From: a bacterium
Lineage (GTDB): Bacteria > Zhuqueibacterota > Zhuqueibacteria > Residuimicrobiales > Krinioviventaceae
DNA: 64,000 bases
NCBI GenBank assembly: GCA_029561455.1
Contig: JAKQIY010000072.1
Coordinates: 1-64,000, forward strand
Direction: 5' to 3'
Shown here: in pieces, positions 55,685 through 64,000 of the stretch
How positions within the stretch are numbered: position 1 is the first letter of the stretch
Layout: every line of letters starts with the position of its first letter
The notes under the pieces: model-generated
What the model saw: the letters and a program-made list of their open reading frames with translations, nothing else
Database searches by the model: none
Told to the model about the DNA's origin: nothing
Program-made: the position numbers and the translations under genes

Positions 55685-56869
55685 TTAATTTTTACGCCAC
55701 AAATTCGGCAAAAAACGGTAATAAAGCAAGTGACGCCAGGTTGACCAGTCATGGCCGCCATAGCCGCCGACATAATATTCATGGGTGATATTGTGGTTTA
55801 ACAACGCTTTGTGCAGAGCAACGCAGCGCTCGCCCATCCGGCCGTTGGCTTCTTCCGTGCCTTGTCCCACAAACAGGTAATCGATCTTTTTATTGACATC
55901 AGGGTCGTTGAGGAATTTTGCTATGGACTCTTCACTATTGACATCACCGGCGCTAAGCACGCCGAATGAAGCGAACAGATCGAGAGAATTAAAACCGACG
56001 AACTGTGTATGCCGCCCACCCATAGATAAACCCGAAAGCGCGCGGCCTTGCGGATTACGGCGAACGCTATACTCGCTTTCAACCAACGGAATGACATGTT
56101 GGCGCATTTCCGCCTCGAACAGCTTGAACGTCAACTCGGTATGCTTGGGATGATTGCGGTGGATGACCTGGTTATTGGGGATCGCTATGAGCATCGGCAC
56201 AGCTTTGCCCTCGGCCAGCAGGTTGTCCATTATGAAATTCACGCGCCCGTCGTACACCCAGTTCGAGGGCAGTTCGCCGCTGCCGCCCAACAGGTAAAGG
56301 ACCGGATAGCTCTTGCTGCGGTCGTAACCGGGAGGGGTATACACATATAATTCCCGCTCGCCATTAGTTACATCCGAATGATAAACGTGACGTGTAACTG
56401 TGCCGTGTGGAACATTGCGGGCGTCATAGTATGCCGGGCCGTTGCCGTGTACCACCAACTCGCTGTAGGGCGGCATGGCAGTGAACGCGGCAATGGTGTT
56501 GCTGGGGTCGGCAATTTGCACTCCATCCACATTGAAAAAATAGACGTACATATCCGGACGGAGCGGGCCAACCGTCAATGTCCATATCCCGTCTTCACCT
56601 TTAGTAAAGGGCACAGGCTGGCCGGTTTTACCCAGCGCGGTGAGAATGGCGACTCCCGTCAGCCGCACATCCTGCGCGGCGGGCGCTTTTAGCCGGAATG
56701 TAACGGTGCCGTCATCATGCACATCCGGTGAATTGAGCGGCGCGCTGAATGGGATGAGATTCTCGGTGTTTTTTTGCGGATTGTAATCCAGGTTAACATT
56801 GGCCTGCTGCGCCCAGGCTAATGTTCCAGTTAGAAAATATATAATTACCAGACAGATGCGAAGCTTCAT
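55685..56869 (-). CDS. CE1-type esterase
   Basis: The 394-residue exported protein (signal LRICLVIIYFLTGTLAWAQ) has an early-set domain (VTFRLKAPAAQDVRLTGVAI) and a CE1 domain (YPVLYLLGGSGELPSNWVYD, Ser282 in ALSGLSMGGRHTQF, and HDWSTWRHLLYYRFLPNLW). An AGGAGG ribosome site lies at the right distance before ATG 56869. It sits 22 nt upstream of the second GH43 gene and behind the GH27 gene by 41 nt. Likely a deacylase of decorated hemicellulose. Confidence 0.85.
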   Translation of the reverse strand: MKLRICLVIIYFLTGTLAWAQQANVNLDYNPQKNTENLIPFSAPLNSPDVHDDGTVTFRLKAPAAQDVRLTGVAILTALGKTGQPVPFTKGEDGIWTLTVGPLRPDMYVYFFNVDGVQIADPSNTIAAFTAMPPYSELVVHGNGPAYYDARNVPHGTVTRHVYHSDVTNGERELYVYTPPGYDRSKSYPVLYLLGGSGELPSNWVYDGRVNFIMDNLLAEGKAVPMLIAIPNNQVIHRNHPKHTELTFKLFEAEMRQHVIPLVESEYSVRRNPQGRALSGLSMGGRHTQFVGFNSLDLFASFGVLSAGDVNSEESIAKFLNDPDVNKKIDYLFVGQGTEEANGRMGERCVALHKALLNHNITHEYYVGGYGGHDWSTWRHLLYYRFLPNLWRKN

Positions 56870-56910
56870 TCCGTCCTCCTTTGCTGCGATTTTTGATTTA
56901 CATATTATCA

Positions 56911-58746
56911 TTAGAGTTTACTGATCTTTACTAACCGCGCGCCATGTTTTTTCACATTTAAAGATATTGTGTTTGTGTATTCGCCAAGATCCTGTTTTGC
57001 CCAAAGATCGCGTACCCGGCATTGACCTGGTATTCCCAATTGCGCCAGGTCAACAGCGACGTCGAGCGAATCCTGCGGCGGGCAACCGGTTGGATATTGG
57101 GTAAAAATATGGAATTTGACTGTTGCTCCTTCGGGATGCATAATACATTCGCCGTCAAGACCAACTAGTGAAGAAAATGTATCATAACCTGCCGGTATAT
57201 CATACTCGATGATCGAGCTTGCATGAGTCCCTATCCCATTGTCATATTCTTTGCCGTCAACGACTAGTTTGTTGCCGGCGACGCTGTGGTTAATTTTTAC
57301 CGTTTCCCAGCCGGAGGCAGCATTAACCCATTGTAAATCTGTCAAACGCAGGTTGCCCTTTGGGCCGGTCAATTGCGGCTCGATCCAGTCCGCATGGTCC
57401 CAATGATTGCCGTTGCCGCCATCGGTAACTACCAGGTACAGCTTTTTGGCGCCGGCGATATTGGCAATTACTTTTGTCATTTGCTCGTCGGGTTTGGTTG
57501 AAAGTAACTTGCTGCTGTAAATGGCATTTTCTTCCAAAACCGGTTTTTGATCTGATGAATAGAACAACGCCACATATTTATCGCCGCTATCCGGAGCATC
57601 GGCAGCCCAGGCAATTTTTTCGCCGTCGTTAAACAGCAGGCGATTATTTGTACTGTTCTGTAAAACGGCCAGCGCTTCCTGGTTAGTAAGCAATTGATTG
57701 GTAAACTCGTCATTGTCCGGTAAATTACCGCCAAACATCAACGGTGAACGGCAGATGATAAACAGCGACATCAAGGTGTATTGCTCGTCCCTGGTTAACA
57801 TGCTCATGCGATTGTCGCCGCGCTCGGCGCGGATGCCGATTCTGCCCAAGGGCAGCATGTCACCGTCGGGCCAATGTCCCGGTCCCATATAGGGTATCCA
57901 TTTTTCGAACAATGCAAAGTGAACGTTCAATTGCGACCAGTTGTCCCAAAAGTCATCGATAATGCGCCACATATTGGCATGGGTACTGACATGCGCTGCG
58001 GATGCGATAGGCGTTTCGCCGGGAGAGGTACTCAACACTATCGGTCTGCCGCATTGGTCAATGGCTTTGCGGATAAGCTCGATTTCATCCTGGTGATAGG
58101 GACGGGAGAGATCGTCGATTTTAATAAAATCAACGCCCCACGCCGCATACAAGGCAAACAGGGAATTGTAATATTCCTGTGCGCCCGGTTTGGCGGCATC
58201 CACTGTATACATGTCGCCAAGCCATAAGCAAAGCTGTTTGGTATTATAAATATCTTGTGCTGTTACATCGCTGCCCAAAACCGGCGTGTTTTTTTCTACC
58301 GCCAGTTTGGGAATACCTCGCATGATATGAATGCCGAATTTCAATCCCTGGCTGTGAATATAGTCCGCCAGGGGCTTGAAACCTTTGCCCCCGGCAGCGG
58401 AGGGGAACCTGTTCACCGCAGGCGTCAATCGCCCGTATTCATCCATATCTATAATCGGATCTTTTTGGTTATAGCCATGCGCCTTATCGTTCTGTACATA
58501 CCAGCGAATATCGACGACAATGTACTGCCAGCCGTATTCTTTTAAATAAATTGACATATAATCGGCATTGGCTTTAACCTCGTCTTCCGTTACCGTGGGG
58601 CCGAAACAATCCCAGCTATTCCAGCCCATCGGCGGGGTTTGCGCCCATTGGTAAAAGGACAAATGACTATTGTCCGGTGCCTGGGAGCAGGCAAAAACTA
58701 CAAAGAGACAGACACATATCAATAAACAGATATAACGTTTCGACAT
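56911..58746 (-). CDS. GH27 alpha-galactosidase-like lipoprotein with NPCBM-like domain
   Basis: The 611-residue protein has a lipobox (ICVCLFVVFAC, Cys about residue 20). The GH27 barrel includes TPPMGWNSWDCFGPTVTED, WQYIVVDIRWYV, the nucleophile Asp211 in VDFIKIDDLSRP and acid/base Asp265 in MWRIIDDFWDNW. The C-terminal 150 residues are an NPCBM-like module (LTDLQWVNAASGWETVKIN, DNGIGTHASSIIEYDI). GH27 members release alpha-galactose or beta-L-arabinopyranose; either fits the hemicellulose context. It is 37 nt from the GH3 gene. Confidence 0.85.
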   Translation of the reverse strand: MSKRYICLLICVCLFVVFACSQAPDNSHLSFYQWAQTPPMGWNSWDCFGPTVTEDEVKANADYMSIYLKEYGWQYIVVDIRWYVQNDKAHGYNQKDPIIDMDEYGRLTPAVNRFPSAAGGKGFKPLADYIHSQGLKFGIHIMRGIPKLAVEKNTPVLGSDVTAQDIYNTKQLCLWLGDMYTVDAAKPGAQEYYNSLFALYAAWGVDFIKIDDLSRPYHQDEIELIRKAIDQCGRPIVLSTSPGETPIASAAHVSTHANMWRIIDDFWDNWSQLNVHFALFEKWIPYMGPGHWPDGDMLPLGRIGIRAERGDNRMSMLTRDEQYTLMSLFIICRSPLMFGGNLPDNDEFTNQLLTNQEALAVLQNSTNNRLLFNDGEKIAWAADAPDSGDKYVALFYSSDQKPVLEENAIYSSKLLSTKPDEQMTKVIANIAGAKKLYLVVTDGGNGNHWDHADWIEPQLTGPKGNLRLTDLQWVNAASGWETVKINHSVAGNKLVVDGKEYDNGIGTHASSIIEYDIPAGYDTFSSLVGLDGECIMHPEGATVKFHIFTQYPTGCPPQDSLDVAVDLAQLGIPGQCRVRDLWAKQDLGEYTNTISLNVKKHGARLVKISKL

Positions 58747-58783
58747 TGATCACTCCGTTTTACGACTACAGGATTGTTTAATT

Positions 58784-61375
58784 TTATAAAATCGTTATCC
58801 TGGTTGTTTTTAAATCTTTATCACGGGAACTGTTGCCGTATAAAATTTCATATTCTCCGGCGGCAACAACCATTTTATTGGCGGCGCGGTCGAAAAATTC
58901 GAATGAGGTACACGGCAAAGTGATAACAGTCTGGCCGGTTTTACCGGCGGCAACATCTACACGTTTGAACCCGCGCAGGGTTTTGAGCGGCCCTTCGCTA
59001 TCGCCAACCTGACGTATGTATACTTGCACGATTTCCGTGCCGTTGCGTTTTCCGGTATTGGTTACGGGTATGGTTATAGCGACGCTTTCATCGTTTTTGA
59101 TCTCGGTTTTGCTGAGCTTTGCTTCACCAATTGCAAAGGTGGTATAGCTTAGTCCAAATCCAAACTGGAATAAAGCATCATCCATAAAACGGTAGGTGCG
59201 GCCTTTCATTGAATAATCTTCAAAATCCGGGTACTGTTTGATGTCCTTGTAGAATGTAACCGGCAATTTCCCTGATGGATTGTAATCGCCAAACAACACA
59301 TCGGCCACCGCCTGACCGCCGGCCTCTCCGCCGTACCATGCCTGTAATATGGCATCGCAGCTTTCTGTTTCAGGGACCAAACCCATAGCCGAACCGGAGC
59401 AATTCACAAAAATAACCTTTTTACCGGCCTGTTTTAAGGCTTTTAAACATTCCCGCTGTATTTCCGGCAGTTCAATATCGGTGCGGTCACCGCCCTTGAA
59501 ACCGGGTAGTTCAACCGGCATTTGTTCGCCTTCCAGTTGCGAGGAGATGCCGCCCACATAAACAACAACATCGATGCCTTTCAGCTTGTCAACCAGTTTG
59601 TCAAATGTAACCGGCACTTGCTTGCCGAAATTCAGGTTGAGACTGGCGGGCCAGTTGCCGATTTGCGAAAAACGACCTTCAATTTTATATTCTTTGCCTT
59701 GTTCAACCGGCAAGGTTATGCTGTTCACCCGTGGAAAACCAAAACGACGCGGTTTGTAAAGTGTATCGCCATTGACGATAAACTCAAATCTGCCCCTGGC
59801 TTCCAATTTGAAAACCAGTTCTCCCGTTTCCTTTGCTTTATATACTGTTTCATATAGCCCGGAGAAATCGATCAAATTCACACCTGTACCGAACTGATGC
59901 TGCCCGTCGGTGGTCAGTTGTATGGGATTGACGATCTGTTCGGTGGTAACGGCTTCGCCTTTGTATTCGCGGTTATTCCAGTACGTGGCTTTTATACCGG
60001 CTTTGCCGTCGATAGAACAGTCGCCGATGGCGGATTCGATATATGTTTTGTCAACCAGATCACAGGCGCGGTCATAAACGATCTTTTTTTCAGGGACCTT
60101 TGTCTCTATTCCAGCCAGAATAGTAATAGTTTGAATTGGTGTGCCGTTATAATTTCCCCACAACAGCCGTTTTTCATTGGCGTTGGGGCCAATGACGGCA
60201 ATCTTTTTAACGGATTTGGATAACGGCAGGATATTGTCTTTATTTTGCAGCAGGGTCATGGTTTCCCGCGCCATATCCAAAGCCAGCTTTTTGTGGGCAT
60301 CGCAATTGATAACTGTTTTGGGGATTTTAGTCCATGGCACCAGGGCGTTGTCGTCCATTTCACCCAAATCGAAACGGCCGACCAGAATCCGCATTATACT
60401 TTTATCCAGGTCCGCTTCGTCAATTAATCCATTGGCAACAGCTTTGGGTAATTGTTTATAAGACGGGCCGGCACATTCAACATCGGTTCCGGCCAGCACC
60501 CCTTTGGCGGCGGCATGGACTTGATCTGAAGACACTTTATGGCTGGTATAGAAATCGGATATGGCACCGCAATCGGAAACTACCAGGTATTTAAAGCCCC
60601 AGTCCTCACGCAGAATTCTTTCCAGCAAGCGCGTACTGCCGCAGCAGGGCTCGTCATCCAAACGCTGGTACGCGCACATTACTTCGCGCACATCGGCTTG
60701 CTGCACCAGGGCTTTGAATGCCGGCATGTAGGTCTCCCATAAATCGCGCGGATCGACATTGTTCACATTAAGGGTATGGCGACTCCATTCCGGGCCGGAA
60801 TGGACTGCATAGTGTTTGGCGCAGGCGAGCAGCTTTTTGTACCGGGAATCTTCCGGGCCCTGCAAGCCTTTGACAACGGAAATACCCATGCGGGTCATTA
60901 AATAAGGGTCTTCGCCGTAGGTTTCCTGGCCGCGTCCCCAGCGCGGGTCGCGGAAGATATTGATATTGGGCGTCCACACGGACAGACTAAGAAAACGGCG
61001 GTTCGGCAGGCCTCTTCTTTGCGCTTCGTTGTATTTGGCGCGCACTTCATCCGATGCGGCCGTAAAAATTTTGAATACCAGTTCATCGTCAAACGATGCC
61101 GCCATGCCGATTGGCTGCGGGAATACTGTAACGCTGTCGTTATTGGCCAGACCATGCAGAGCTTCGCTCCACCAGTTGAAGTTTTTGATATTGAGCCGAG
61201 GAATGGCGTCCGATATATCGTTCATTAAGATAGCTTTTTCTTCCAGCGTCAAGCGGGAAAGCAGGTCCTGAGCTCTTTCTTCCGAACTGAGCATCGGGTT
61301 CTGCCAGGGCAGGGTTTCGGCCCACAAGGTTACCGAACATAACAAGATAAACAAAAACAACCAGGTTTTTTTCAT
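58784..61375 (-). CDS. GH3 beta-xylosidase/beta-glucosidase, second paralog
   Basis: The 863-residue exported paralog of 29137-31755 has the same domain order: signal (KTWLFLFILLCSVTLWAE), N-terminal barrel with RDPRWGRGQETYGEDPYLM and Asp268 in VVSDCGAISDF, second alpha/beta domain with PA14-like insert (about 440-590) and the fibronectin-III end. Sequence identity with the other GH3 is high (VREVMCAYQRLDDEPCCG versus VRQVMCAYQRLDDDPCCG), so the two arose by duplication but are 27 kb apart in the same island. Substrate difference unknown. Confidence 0.9.
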   Translation of the reverse strand: MKKTWLFLFILLCSVTLWAETLPWQNPMLSSEERAQDLLSRLTLEEKAILMNDISDAIPRLNIKNFNWWSEALHGLANNDSVTVFPQPIGMAASFDDELVFKIFTAASDEVRAKYNEAQRRGLPNRRFLSLSVWTPNINIFRDPRWGRGQETYGEDPYLMTRMGISVVKGLQGPEDSRYKKLLACAKHYAVHSGPEWSRHTLNVNNVDPRDLWETYMPAFKALVQQADVREVMCAYQRLDDEPCCGSTRLLERILREDWGFKYLVVSDCGAISDFYTSHKVSSDQVHAAAKGVLAGTDVECAGPSYKQLPKAVANGLIDEADLDKSIMRILVGRFDLGEMDDNALVPWTKIPKTVINCDAHKKLALDMARETMTLLQNKDNILPLSKSVKKIAVIGPNANEKRLLWGNYNGTPIQTITILAGIETKVPEKKIVYDRACDLVDKTYIESAIGDCSIDGKAGIKATYWNNREYKGEAVTTEQIVNPIQLTTDGQHQFGTGVNLIDFSGLYETVYKAKETGELVFKLEARGRFEFIVNGDTLYKPRRFGFPRVNSITLPVEQGKEYKIEGRFSQIGNWPASLNLNFGKQVPVTFDKLVDKLKGIDVVVYVGGISSQLEGEQMPVELPGFKGGDRTDIELPEIQRECLKALKQAGKKVIFVNCSGSAMGLVPETESCDAILQAWYGGEAGGQAVADVLFGDYNPSGKLPVTFYKDIKQYPDFEDYSMKGRTYRFMDDALFQFGFGLSYTTFAIGEAKLSKTEIKNDESVAITIPVTNTGKRNGTEIVQVYIRQVGDSEGPLKTLRGFKRVDVAAGKTGQTVITLPCTSFEFFDRAANKMVVAAGEYEILYGNSSRDKDLKTTRITIL

Positions 61376-61390
61376 AACGCCTCCTTTAGG

Positions 61391-62539
61391 CTATTGAAAT
61401 AAAAGCGGAGCAAAATTTAAAAGATTATTCCTCCACACCGGCCAGGTATGGCCGCCGGGATATTCACTATATGTATACTTTATTTTCATTTCATCCAACT
61501 TTGCTATTAAAAGCTGACAATTATTCCAGGCAATATCTTCTTTGCCGCCCATGGCGAGCCAGAATTGTTTTAAATTACTGTTTATTGTATCAGTATTTTT
61601 CTGCATAAGCACATATTGCGCATCGGCAAGCTCTTTTTGCATGGGCTGAATCCAGCCGGAACTGAACACTCCCAGGTAGGCAAACAGATCGATATTATTA
61701 ATTCCTGCATACAGGGTTTGCAATCCGCCCATCGAAAGCCCGGCCAGAGCCCGGTTTTGGGCATCGGTTTTAGCACGATAATTTTTTTCAACAAACGGGA
61801 TCAGGCTTTGTTTCAACTCCTCGGCAAACAATTGCAAGGTGTTTTCGCCAAATCCCGATGCCTTGACATTGCCGTCCGGCATGACGATAAGCATCGGCGC
61901 AGCCTTTTTAGCGGCAATGAGATTGTCGAGTATCAAATCGGTTTTACCCTGGGTGGCCCAGCCTCTTTCATCCTCGCCGCCGCCATGCAATATGTATAGT
62001 ACCGGGTACTTTTCGTTAATATTGGTATTATAGCCGGGCGGGGTATAGATATAAAATTGTCGCCACTCCTTTAACACTGTAGAGTAATAGCGTTTTATCC
62101 TTATTTCCCCATGTGGAACGTCTTTAACTGCATAGTAATCGTCGCCGGCAAATGGCACCTCGATGCCGCTGGCCATGCGTCCCATACCATAAAAAGTTTC
62201 GCTGGCGGGGTCGGCCACGGCAACGCCGTCGATAATCAAAGAATAGTAATGAAATCCTTCTGTTAACGAATCGGTGGTTACCTGCCATACTCCTTCGCTG
62301 TCTTTGACCATATCATATTTCTTTGCCAAATCGAGCTGCACCTTTTGCGCCTCCGGCGCTTTAATGCGAAAGATAGCCCGGCTATCCGGTGTTATTTGCG
62401 GGTATTGGGCACCCCGTACGTTGGAAGGGGCCGGAACAGCATTTCCCGGGGTTTGCGCCGGTGAATGATCGACGAATAAAAATCCGCCGATGATTACAAA
62501 GAACATTATGAATACCAGTTTATTTGATATTATTTTCAT
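61391..62539 (-). CDS. CE1-type esterase, first gene of the island
   Basis: The 382-residue exported protein (signal KLVFIMFFVIIGGFLFVDHS) has the early-set domain (IFRIKAPEAQKVQLDLAKKY) and the CE1 esterase domain: YPVLYILHGGGEDERGWATQ, Ser269 in LAGLSMGGLQTLYAG and a late His (YPGGHTWPVWRNNLLNFAPL). It is followed after 15 nt by the GH3 gene. No promoter stands out in the 199-bp gap before it. Likely removes acyl groups from hemicellulose. Confidence 0.85.
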   Translation of the reverse strand: MKIISNKLVFIMFFVIIGGFLFVDHSPAQTPGNAVPAPSNVRGAQYPQITPDSRAIFRIKAPEAQKVQLDLAKKYDMVKDSEGVWQVTTDSLTEGFHYYSLIIDGVAVADPASETFYGMGRMASGIEVPFAGDDYYAVKDVPHGEIRIKRYYSTVLKEWRQFYIYTPPGYNTNINEKYPVLYILHGGGEDERGWATQGKTDLILDNLIAAKKAAPMLIVMPDGNVKASGFGENTLQLFAEELKQSLIPFVEKNYRAKTDAQNRALAGLSMGGLQTLYAGINNIDLFAYLGVFSSGWIQPMQKELADAQYVLMQKNTDTINSNLKQFWLAMGGKEDIAWNNCQLLIAKLDEMKIKYTYSEYPGGHTWPVWRNNLLNFAPLLFQ

Positions 62540-62738
62540 AATTACTGTGCTCCATCTAAAGATCGTTGTTTACTATTATGATAAAGACAAATACTCGGTA
62601 AAAAACAATGGCATTAATATGTGCTCGCTGCTTCGCCAACTCTGCCACTCATAAACATTTTATGATAAAGCGTCGCCTTTATTCGTCCCGTCCAAAGCCA
62701 ATCATTTACCTTAAATTAGCAAAACATTCGCATTGATC

Positions 62739-64000
62739 TCATTTGTAATATTGGTTAGGCGCTCCGGGTGTGGCTATGTTGGCTGCCACCGGGACGCCAC
62801 TATCATGTTTTAGCTTTAATGGAGAAGCGAGAGTTATGCCGCTGCCACAGACCGGGACACCCACCGCATGAGCAATTGCGAGCGGTTTTGTAACGGTAAT
62901 CGTAGGACTGCCGGGGCCGCCAAAACCTCTGCGGCCAAAGCTGATGGCAGCAATAACCGCTGTTTCCTGGTTTTCACCATTATCAATGATAACGCTCTGC
63001 CCGACGCTAAAGCTCATTGGGTTGGTAACATGGATAATGGTAGCGCCCGCGCACGCGGCGGAATCTACCGCAGTAGCGCCCGGCGTACCAACTTGAGTAA
63101 TGATGGCGGTTTCAAGTTCTGCGCCACTGCCAATTATAATTTTTTGTCCGGCGGTAAAACCTGCCACGCCGGATACTTTAATATTATTGGTGTTGGCAAC
63201 TGCAGGAACCGACAGGGAAGCAACCGGCTGTACCATGAAATCGGAACAGTTGCTGTCATTATCAAGACCATCAGGAAAACGGCCTGTACTTCTATCAGGC
63301 ATAATGACGGTCGAACTAGCCAACCTGCCAAAACCGAATCCTCTTTCTGCGACCGGCGCGGGCGCGAAACACCCACTTGCATTTTCTCCGGAGGTGCCCT
63401 GGTAACCCTCGGCCGCCCATGGGTCTACTAGACCGCCATAATTGAGGCCATCGGCAACATTACCGGCAGCGTCGCGTAGCACCATGTTACCGGCGCTGGA
63501 AGAGAGGGCCGGGCCGCCGAACCACTGGTTGGGGGTGGAAGTTCCCTGGTAACCTGCGTTTGTTACCTTGACATCTCGTACGACCGCGTCGATCTCGTGG
63601 TGTTTGGTAAGCGGTTGCTCTAATGTAATACCGGTACCGAGAGGGAGGACGGGTTCATTGCTTGAATGGGCAAAGGCTGTCGCCGGTTCAAAACTGATCC
63701 CCGTTCCCCGCACACTGAAAGGCATGTTGGAAGCATGGTTGAATTTTAACGGTTCGGCCAGGTCCAGTCCTGTACCTGGGTCTTCCGTTTCAGAGAGGGG
63801 ACCATCAAATGTGCTACGCGCAGATTGGGTGCCGACGCGCGTTACCGTAACGGTTTCTATTCCATGCCCCTCACTATCGATGTCCAATCTTATCTTGTCG
63901 CCAACTGAAATATTGGCTACTGATGATACTTTAATATTCGTGTCGCCGGCTTGAGCATCCATAGACAACCAGGCTTGTGTACCCGGCTTGCCTACTTGAG
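62739..64000 (-). CDS. C-terminal part of a large secreted repeat protein, open at the window edge
   Basis: At least 420 residues are present; the frame stays open to base 64000, so the start is outside. It contains repeated beta-modules (NIKVSSVANISVGDKIRLD, NNIKVSGVAGFTAGQKIIIG and TIIHVTNPMSFSVGQSVIID), each followed by EtVIxxVG-like strands and GxGITLxxPLxxxHxxxVPV units. A lamin-tail-like segment lies between (NMVLRDAAGNVADGLNYGG, DSNCSDFMVQPVAS). Such repeats occur in secreted glycosidases such as rhamnosidase-like proteins, so an N-terminal catalytic domain may lie upstream. It ends in GAPNQYYK, without a type IX tail. Confidence 0.75.
   Translation of the reverse strand, partial: QVGKPGTQAWLSMDAQAGDTNIKVSSVANISVGDKIRLDIDSEGHGIETVTVTRVGTQSARSTFDGPLSETEDPGTGLDLAEPLKFNHASNMPFSVRGTGISFEPATAFAHSSNEPVLPLGTGITLEQPLTKHHEIDAVVRDVKVTNAGYQGTSTPNQWFGGPALSSSAGNMVLRDAAGNVADGLNYGGLVDPWAAEGYQGTSGENASGCFAPAPVAERGFGFGRLASSTVIMPDRSTGRFPDGLDNDSNCSDFMVQPVASLSVPAVANTNNIKVSGVAGFTAGQKIIIGSGAELETAIITQVGTPGATAVDSAACAGATIIHVTNPMSFSVGQSVIIDNGENQETAVIAAISFGRRGFGGPGSPTITVTKPLAIAHAVGVPVCGSGITLASPLKLKHDSGVPVAANIATPGAPNQYYK

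Noticed and set aside
62540..62738. promoter of the hemicellulose island
   Set aside because: TTGTTT and TATTTG boxes exist but without the expected spacing or a full TAnnTTTG; not strong enough to list.
63966..63968. TTG start codon for the last minus-strand gene
   Set aside because: The frame stays open to the window edge and the residues before it (QVGKPGTQAW) continue the repeat pattern, so the true start is outside.

Overview
The window looks like a chromosomal segment of a bacterium of the FCB superphylum. The reasons are two C-terminal sorting modules of the 'LFQNFPNPFNPTT' type (type IX secretion style), FISUMP lipoproteins, promoters whose -10 region reads TAnnTTTG, and a large hemicellulase inventory. 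The PNPFNP-type sorting domain is common in Calditrichota, KSB1, Ignavibacteria and related lineages. I cannot fix the phylum from sequence alone. I saw no rRNA, tRNA or CRISPR array.

Region 1 (1-11.3 kb) holds secreted or surface proteins in a repeat-rich setting: a small exported protein, an IS3 remnant, an EF-hand protein, and a tandemly duplicated cassette. The cassette is promoter + TlpA-like thioredoxin + (CsgG/PEGA protein, first copy only) + FISUMP lipoprotein + a 161-bp non-coding repeat. The second TlpA copy is frameshifted and has lost the Trp of the active-site motif. The second FISUMP gene has grown from two to six chitobiase-C-like repeats, mostly at an exact 246-bp period. The spacers are built from short perfect hairpins.

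Region 2 (11.3-27 kb) is a housekeeping/accessory mix. It has two overlapping flavodoxin-like genes, a DUF169-like gene, two exported proteins of unknown role, and an ECF sigma/anti-sigma operon carrying a YbjQ protein and a zinc-ribbon protein. It also has an SGNH hydrolase, a second ECF sigma gene split by a frameshift at a run of seven A, a ribbon-helix-helix protein, DUF3795 and DUF3788 proteins, a HigBA-type toxin-antitoxin pair, an exported beta-helix protein and a Fic enzyme. Two families of MITE-like elements with terminal inverted repeats lie among them.

Region 3 (27.3-62.5 kb, all minus strand) is a 35-kb island of 19 consecutive genes for taking apart decorated hemicellulose. It encodes GH3 (two), GH27, GH29, GH31, GH35-like, GH39, GH42, GH43 (two), GH115, GH127 and a GH51-like clan GH-A enzyme, three CE1-type esterases, a CE7 deacetylase fused to a GH2-type jelly roll, a type-B carboxylesterase, and a TAXI-type solute-binding protein with a cysteine cluster. 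Together they could remove acetyl, feruloyl, glucuronosyl, arabinosyl, alpha-xylosyl, galactosyl and fucosyl groups and then hydrolyse the xylo-oligosaccharides. No SusC/SusD pair, no recognisable endo-acting backbone enzyme and no regulator are visible. The window ends inside a long repeat protein (lamin-tail-like plus beta-repeat modules) that may be the C-terminal part of another secreted enzyme.

The observations I rate highest are the SusCD-less island with its cysteine-rich TAXI protein, the A7 frameshift in the sigma gene, the hairpin-mosaic spacers with compensatory changes between copies, and a structured intergenic element at 21047-21144.
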